A stretch of 64,000 nt of DNA from Lycium barbarum (lineage: Eukaryota > Streptophyta > Magnoliopsida > Solanales > Solanaceae). The DNA lies in contig NC_083337.1 of assembly GCF_019175385.1 (NCBI RefSeq), positions 43,314,938-43,378,937 of the forward strand, given 5' to 3'. The notes beneath the pieces are model-generated. The model was given only the letters and a program-made list of their open reading frames with translations. It was not told the DNA's origin and made no database searches. The position numbers and the translations under genes were made by a program. Below are positions 57,886 to 64,000 of this stretch, piece after piece. How positions within the stretch are numbered: position 1 is the stretch's first letter; the number at the start of each line of letters is the position of its first letter.

Positions 57886-58628
57886 GTACACCAGTTGAGC
57901 CACAGTTATCATAGAAGATGTTCCAGCGGAGTTGGCGGGCTCCACTTGTTCTGGAGTGCTGCCGAGTCAGAGTATATGAGCTATGGTGTTTGTTCAATGT
58001 TAGAGACTTTGCAGACAGAGTCATGAGTATAGAGTGTCAGCTTGGTAGACGGCTTCACCCGTCACAATGTTATTACGTTACATGTCGCGGGTCCCATATG
58101 ATGATAGACATTACTTATGAAAAAAAAATATATTGGAGGGCTTACCATGTATTTATTTCTTAATTGATACAAGAGTTTATCTATGTAATAAGAGTCAGCG
58201 GGTTCGCTCGGCTCCAGATATGGGGTCGGGTGCCCATCACACCCTAGTAAAGTCGGGGTGTGACAATATCATAAAGTATAATTAACCCGTCAACTAGTAA
58301 CCTAGGAAATAAAATAGGTGGAATTGTCCGAAGATCAACTGGACTGTTGAAATCCATGACCCTAGATCTTTCTCTCATCTGATAATTCTTACAATCTTTG
58401 TCAAGATATTCCCAGTCACAAAAACACCCATCACAAATTGTTTACTTTTCAGGTTTAGGTTAGTACAACAAACATCTTGATTTTTACTTTTTTGAATAGT
58501 TTCATTCGAATTTGAATTATCTTAATAGTAGAATCTAAGTCTCTGTGGGATCGATATCTGGACTCAACAGTCTATATTACTTGTACGATCACGTATACTT
58601 GCGTGTGCGTTTGGGAGCAACAAGTTTT

Positions 58629-58646
58629 TGGCGTCGTTGCCAGGGA
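58629..58646 (+). other. Primer-binding site of element D (Asp tRNA type)
   Basis: TGGCGTCGTTGCCAGGGA, six bases after the LTR end. It differs at two positions from the complement of the plant tRNA-Asp(GTC) 3' end, the primer used by Athila/Tat-type elements. Confidence 0.8.
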
Positions 58647-58764
58647 CTTAGCAGTATTATTGTTTTTCTAATATGGATTTTTGAATTTCTATTCAAGTTT
58701 TTATTTATTTATTATTATTATTTTATTTTATTTTTAATTTAATATTTTGGTTAGCTTGCTTGAC

Positions 58765-59957
58765 ATGGCATCTTGGAGTAAAAATTGGTCGAATATTGGT
58801 TGTTCCTATTTTGGTGATCCTTGTCTGATTTGTGGAGGACCCCACTTATGGCAACACTGTCAAAATATCTCCGGGAATGGGTTGTCTGCACCTTCCCAAT
58901 CTTTTGAGTAGAATATTTGTAATATATGTGGTGATCAAGACGGTCATTCGAATGGTTGTCCTAACTCTTACTCCCCATCCTCGAGCCCCTATTATGATTC
59001 TCATGTTATTTGTGATATTGACAGGAGTAACGAAGTGGAGGATGCGGAAAGTCTTGCTCAGGTTAGCGATATGATGAAGCAAATAGGGGAGCAAATGATG
59101 GAGCGTGATGCATTAATGAGAGAGAAAAACGCAAAAATGTGGAAAGCCATAGAGAGGATTCGTGCCAAACTCACAGAGATGCAGGCCAGGCCGAGGCCAA
59201 AACTTGTAATGATCTACAAGTTACGGGTTTAGCCAATACTCAAGACGAACCTCAAACAGAAGAAGAGAGTGAGTTCCCACAAGTAGATAGCTTTGAAGAA
59301 GCACAGATAGTGAGCCAATCTTGGCTAACTGAACAAGCTCAACAAATGAAATTTCATGGGTTTCTCCGTGATGGTCTTACAAACATGGCTACACAACTGA
59401 TAGAAGGTAGAACTGAGCTCGAAGAAGAGATAGACCAATTTGGCTCAGATATCCATGGCTTGCAAGCACAAATGAATAAAATGGTTGAGGCGTTTGATGC
59501 CCAACTACATATTACCTTGGATAGTGGCCCGCATGTGGAGCAGATAGAGGAATTCCAACCATTCTACCAGATCTTTGTTGATGATGTCATTGTTGAGGAG
59601 GTATACAAAAGTGAGGATGTCAGATATAATGCAGTTTTAGAGTTAGGGCGTGTTGGTCCTCATTCTAAACATTTTTCTACATTATGCGTGGTTGGCGACA
59701 TGGAAATCGAGCCTTCCACGCTGATGAAGTGTATAGATGAGGAACAAGAGTCTTACATCCTGAAATTTGCCACACCGAAAAGACAAAGCGACATTCCTCA
59801 CTTAAGGGCCAAGAAGTTCAAGAAACGATATCTATTGCTTGGTTTCTTTATTTTCACACCACCGCCCCAGAAGCGTGATAGAAAATTGGATGCAAAATTA
59901 GGGGTGAAATTCATAAGTTTGAGATGGAGGAAAAAGTTGATTCATGTCGTGCCATGA
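58765..59957 (+). pseudogene. Element D Gag-like protein with two zinc knuckles
   Basis: ATG at 58765 (MASWSKNWSNIGCSYFGDPC). First Cys/His cluster CLICGGPHLWQHC (CX2CX3HX4C), a TAG at 58909-58911, then a second, CNICGDQDGHSNGC. A Ser/Tyr-rich stretch and a helical, probably coiled-coil part follow (DMMKQIGEQMMERDALMREK). A one-base frameshift near 59198 moves the frame to 59200-59957, an acidic, Gln-rich part (LANTQDEPQTEEESEFPQ) and a basic end (KKFKKRYLLLGFF). The paired CX2C-GG-H knuckles resemble Athila Gag; the C-terminal half I do not recognise. Confidence 0.65.
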
Positions 59958-61942
59958 CAATTAGGGGAAGTCTGAGTACCCAAGTTAAAAGCTGAGGAGC
60001 ATGCCCGAGTTTTAAGTATGGGGTCATTCGCCCCTTGATGATGAGAGCATGTTTCTAGCTAGGCCCTAGTGGGCCCCAGGGAGTATTTCATACCTTGCTT
60101 GCGCTTTGTTTGTTTTCAAATATATATGCATTGAGGGCATTGCATAATTTTAAGTGTGGGGTGGGAAAATACGTCCCTGGTTTGTAACAACATGTTTTGA
60201 GGTCGCGGATGATGATTAGTATGCCGTAGGATTATTTTTTTTAGTAGTTTTGCATCTTAGTGTCGGAAAAAAAAAGAAAAAAAAATAGAAAAAGTTGAAA
60301 AAAATTCAAAAAGATTTTATTTTCCGTATTTTTCTTTGATAACTTTTAAGTCCCTCATTAGTAGGCATTCATCATCCACCCCTTTGGGTTTTCTTATGGC
60401 CTCGGTTCTTTCCCGAGGGGGGGCCTTTGAACCGGGCGTAGGAAGATTTTTTTTCTTTAGTCATAGAAAGGGTTTTTCCTGATAATGGGTGGATGACAAC
60501 CTGCTTGAGAGAAAATTAGTCCTTAGGATAGGTGTATTCAAATGCTAGGTGCACGGGTTAGGTGAAGTATTGGCATATGAGTGATCTTGAAATTTTTTGT
60601 GAAAACATGCTGTGAAATTGTATCACTTTTCTTGAAAGCACTGGAAAATGGTTTTTTGACTCGTATGACCCACTTGGCATTGTTGATTTTCATTGTTGTT
60701 TGATTCGAGGGACAACCGGATCCCTCTTGCGTTGATTGTGTGCCATGTGTGAGTAAGGTTTTGCATTTGAATCCATGTTTGGTATTGACGTCTAGAACTT
60801 GCCCTGTGTGTTCACAAAGCGAAATGAAGTTCGGTTGAGCCTAGAAAATGATGGACGCGTTTCTTTGATTAGTCACTAAAAATACTAAAAAGTTATCCCG
60901 CCAACTTGCAAATAGCACCCTAGTTAACCCTTTTGAGCCTTTAGCCTTTTCTTTGATAGCAGTTAATTAGCCTTTACCCCTTCGTTCTATAAAACTTGAT
61001 TTTTGATCCAAATACTCTATGATCACTTTAATCATTTACATGTATAATGGGAGTTGGGATGTGAAATAAAGAGGGGAAATGGTTGTTAATTGTAATCTAG
61101 GAAGACAATGGGAGCACCGAATGAACAGAACTAATTCACTTGTTAGTTGGGAATTGAAAGAAAGAAGAAAAAAAAAGATAAAAGAAAGAAATCTGAAAAA
61201 GACAGAAAAAATGTAGCGAAAAAGTTTCCCTTCTAACTTGTGTGACTTTTAAAAAGGGTGGTGCTTAAACAAAGAAAATGGGTTAATTGGGAGAAATTTA
61301 AAGGTTGGTTGGTGTTGAATAAGAGCTAATGAAGAAATTGTGCAAGAATGATAAAAGTATATGTATTAAAGTGCTTAGGGAGGTTAGTCACTATTATCCA
61401 AATAATTCCGACCCGTCCCTTAGCCTACATTACAACCCTCGAAGTCCTACTTGATTCTAGGTTCGTCTTACTTGTATTAGTGTAGTGGTTACACTACGGG
61501 CAAGCCTATGGTATGTCGTATTTTACATGTGATATTCTTTGTGAGAGTGAGCGTACTTATTGATTTTAGGTCCATTGATTTAAACATATGTGATTCTTGA
61601 GAGATATGGACTACTTTATTTTGGTGAGGGCACATAATTAGCAATAGAGTGGTGAAGTGTTGATTTCTTGATCATAAGGTTGCTTACATGTTTTAAAGTG
61701 GTGTCGTTGGGTCAATTGGTTTTAAAATTGAAGTGTTTTTATGAAGGTGGTCCTTGGTGCCAAACATTGAAAGTTTTAAATCTTTGGCATGGCTTTCGCA
61801 ACTTGGCTCATTGTTTTGGTTTTGAAAAGTTTCTTTTGAGATAGTCATACTAGCCGAATCCCGTTCCAGACCTGTTTGAATGAGTTGAGCTAGAAGTGTA
61901 GTTTGGTGTTGGTTTGAGTTTGCTCGAGGGCGAGCAAAGTCT
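59958..61942. other. Non-coding interior of element D
   Basis: No pol domain in any frame. It holds a second purine tract at 60152-60168 (AAGTGTGGGGTGGGAAAA), an A-rich tract (60268-60310), a T-rich stretch and a GAAAGAAGAAAAAAAAAG tract near 61160. Confidence 0.7.
60152..60168 (+). other. Internal purine tract of element D
   Basis: AAGTGTGGGGTGGGAAA, similar to the tract before the 3' LTR. Possibly a central or former polypurine tract. Confidence 0.4.
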
Positions 61943-61954
61943 AAGTGGGGGTGG
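61943..61954 (+). other. Polypurine tract of element D
   Basis: AAGTGGGGGTGG directly before the 3' LTR start TGATATTTGGCAC. Confidence 0.8.
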
Positions 61955-63285
61955 TGATATTTGGCACAAATATCATGTTTTGTGTCATTTTACATCCTAC
62001 TCTTATGACTTTTATCGCTCAATTCATGATGCAATCATCGTATTTGAACTTATATCGTTATATTTCATGTGTATAGGTACGATGATGACAAACGATGGAA
62101 AACTGTGCTTAAAGTGATTAATTTTGGAGCATATGACGATTAGACGAGGTGACAAGTCGAAGCCCGCAAAGGACGAACTAAAAGGAAAATAATTCGACTG
62201 AAGGGTCCGCTTTTCTTCCGCATCGCCTGAAGAAAGCGGACAAAACTAGCCCAGGCATTACCATCAGGCTTTCCTTCCGCATCGCGGAAGGAAAGCGGAA
62301 GGCCTCAGTACATTGCTCGATCCTTCCGCATCGCGGAAGGAAAGCGGGGTTCTGCACAAGCTTTCCCGGTTCGACTAGGATTAGGTTTACTTATTTGTTG
62401 TTTTTACCCTAGACTATATATAGACGTTTTATTAGCTGAAAATGGTGTGCTGGGATTACTCAAAGACTTGTAAGCCACCGTTCTATTTTCTCTCTCTAGG
62501 TTTATTTTATTTTTCATCTTTTTCAACCCTAGATTATTCATGAATTCTTTTGTCTATGATCGAATCATGAGTAGCTAAACTTCTTAATTCTAGGGTTGTG
62601 GCGAAAGACTTGAAAGTTGGTTAGATGACAATTATTATCTATTGATTTTCCATATTTTGGGTTGCTTATTTATTCTTGATCTTAATTGTTTGATTATCTG
62701 GCCAATAGTTAGACACTATCTGTGGTGCGCGAATTGGACTTGAAAAAGGAAATTCACGTACGTAATAAGAATAAATAGAGTTTGTTCGATTTAATCGTTT
62801 CGCTACTAAGGAGAGAGATATACCCTTCAGCCCTACTTAGTTGAATACGGAGAAATAAATGCATTCTTGTTACCTCTGATGACCATAGAGATATAGGCGT
62901 TATAGTAACATCTACAGGCTTGTGAGTAGTTCTAGAGAATATCATAAAGTATAATTAACCCGTCAACTAGTAACCTAGGAAATAAAATAGGTGGAATTGT
63001 CCGAAGATCAACTGGATTGTCGAAAGCCATGACCCTAGATCTTTCTCTCATCTGCTAATTCTTACAATCTTTGTCAAGATATTCCCAGTCACAAAAACAC
63101 CCATCACAAATTGTTTACTTTTCAATTTTAGGTTAGTACAACAAACATCTTGAATTTCACTTTCTTGAATAGTTTCATTCGAATTTGAATTAGCTTAACA
63201 GTAGAATCTAAGTCTCTGTGGGATCGATATCTGGACTTAACAGTCTAAATTACTTGTACGACCACGTATACCTGCGTGTGCGTTT
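61955..63285 (+). repeat. 3' LTR of element D
   Basis: Begins TGATATTTGGCAC. It matches the 5' LTR through GCGTGTGCGTTT and then changes to unrelated sequence at 63286, so only about ten bases of its end are lost. It holds three hairpins (62208-62341) upstream of CTATATATAG. Confidence 0.88.
62208..62341. repeat. Cluster of three hairpins in the D LTR
   Basis: Hairpin 2 has perfect 13-bp arms GCTTTCCTTCCGC (62268-62280) and GCGGAAGGAAAGC (62284-62296) around ATC. Hairpin 3 has 9-bp arms (62321-62329, 62333-62341), same loop. Hairpin 1 (about 62208-62240) is imperfect: CCGCTTTTCTTC with GAAGAAAGCGG. Confidence 0.85.
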
Positions 63286-64000
63286 CCCGCCATGACTGGC
63301 ACCCACGCTAACTCCTAGTGGGCGAACCAATACGTCTAGCCATCTACTCATTCAAGTCCATTTTTATTTAACCAATTCATAACAGTTAAACACAAGATAA
63401 TTCAATAAATAGTCACGCCATAAATTAATAACGTAAATGTGAAAGTTCGAACTATTACAATCCCAAAATTCGAAAGTCACTGTACAAGGACTCTAATCCA
63501 AAACATGCCTAAGGAATGTATACGGTCTGAAATAAATAACTGTCAATGTCTGGAGTGGAAATAGACATTAGAAAAAGAAGATCTTTGGGTGGCCTGGGAT
63601 GGATAAAAGCTCACCCTAAATCTATCAGCCAATGGCCTCAACCCTAAATATGAGGTCGAGTAACAGTCTCTGGATCAGAATCTGCACTCAAAAGAATGCA
63701 GCAAGGTAGTATCAGTATAAACACTATGTACCGGTAGATATCATAGGCCGACTAAGATTAGTATCATGCATGAATCATAAAATCAATAAAATAGATAGAC
63801 CAATCAACAACACATAATCAAATAGCCCAACAACAAGTCAACCAATGATAATAACAAGCAAGTACCCAATAATATCCAATCACATCAACGGAAGCAAACA
63901 ACGAAAATAAGTCTACCAACAATGACCCAATAACACTGTACATGCATGCTAACTGATGTCATTGCTCAGTAGTCATGACCTGCAGGGGACCTATTGTGTC
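63286..64000 (-). repeat. Fragment of another LTR family
   Basis: Starts CCCGCCATGACTGGCACCC and includes CTCCTAGTGGGCGAACC, GCAGCAAGGTAGTATCAG and TCATAGGCCGACTAAG, words I associate with a different Solanaceae gypsy LTR read on the minus strand. No coding frame. It continues beyond the window. Confidence 0.5.

Larger units (their letters stand above)
54830..58265 (+). mobile_element. Solo LTR S7 in the 5' LTR of element D
   Basis: Starts TGTTATAGTCG at 54830 and ends GGGGTGTGACA at 58265; 3436 bp. A perfect target duplication atatc is at 54825-54829 and 58266-58270, and the uninterrupted site is visible in the 3' LTR of D at 62940 (AGAATATCATAAAG). No coding domain. Donor-like AAAG|GTATGT at 56575, as-1-like site at 57316, hairpin module at 57813-57885. 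Confidence 0.96.
54211..58622 (+). repeat. 5' LTR of element D, split by S7
   Basis: 54211-54829 plus 58271-58622 align with 62334-62941 and 62942-63285. Missing at its left is the 379 bp equivalent to 61955-62333. It ends GGGAGCAACA just before the primer site. Confidence 0.9.
54211..63285 (+). mobile_element. Element D: non-autonomous LTR retrotransposon (LARD-like) with Athila-type Gag
   Basis: 5' LTR 54211-58622 (left part missing, solo LTR S7 inside), Asp-tRNA primer site 58629-58646, Gag-like frame 58765-59957, 2 kb non-coding, purine tract 61943-61954, 3' LTR 61955-63285 (right tip missing). No protease, RT or integrase is recognisable in the 3.3-kb interior, so it would depend on a partner, probably an Athila-type element given the primer site and zinc knuckles. 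Confidence 0.82.

Noticed and set aside
1..64000. Host protein genes, tRNA, rRNA, CRISPR arrays
   Set aside because: No non-transposon coding frame, cloverleaf or regularly spaced repeat was recognised. tRNA-like words are limited to the primer-binding sites.

Overview
The window is plant intergenic DNA made almost entirely of long terminal repeat (LTR) retrotransposons nested inside one another. I find no host gene, tRNA, rRNA or CRISPR array. The LTR words (TGTTACACCTCG at the start, GGGTCGTGACA at the end) and leader words such as GAGTCGCCACCTAATTTTT are ones I associate with Solanaceae. That assignment is from memory and unverified; 'dicot with abundant Ty3/gypsy chromoviruses' is safer.

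Layout, left to right. (1) 1-22656: element A, a minus-strand Tekay/Del-type chromovirus whose 3' LTR is cut by the window start. It is broken by three plus-strand solo LTRs (2776-8500, 10017-12337, 15067-20368). Two of these carry a further minus-strand solo LTR (3776-6946 and 16662-19757). (2) 22657-about 31800: the 5' part of a minus-strand Tat/Ogre-like element (ORF1, acidic ORF, gag, start of protease) into which element A inserted. (3) About 31800-42565: a minus-strand Athila element with gag tail, protease, RT, RNase H, integrase and, past an inserted LTR fragment (36885-38297), an env-like ORF. (4) 42566-54210: element B, a plus-strand chromovirus inserted in the Athila gag. It holds an open 550-codon RT-RNase H frame and a minus-strand solo LTR at 49368-51882, and its 3' LTR is truncated. 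(5) 54211-63285: element D, a non-autonomous plus-strand element with Asp-tRNA primer site, Athila-like gag and no pol. A solo LTR (54830-58265) lies inside its 5' LTR. (6) 63286-64000: part of another LTR family.

Seven solo LTRs have readable 5-bp target duplications, five of them perfect, so the nesting order is well supported. Coding regions are mostly broken by stops and frameshifts, and at least two stops align with Gln codons of the sister copy.

The most interesting pattern is in the LTRs. Ten copies from several families share a splice-donor-like AG|GTATGT (or close variant), then 0.65-1.3 kb downstream a CTGAC branch-point-like word, a small stem whose base pairs covary (CGTCC/GGACG or CCCCC/GGGGG), and an acceptor-like CAG|G. 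This looks like a conserved intron or structured RNA module. Short palindrome arrays often sit just upstream of candidate TATA boxes, and some LTRs share a TGACGTAAGG (as-1-like) site.
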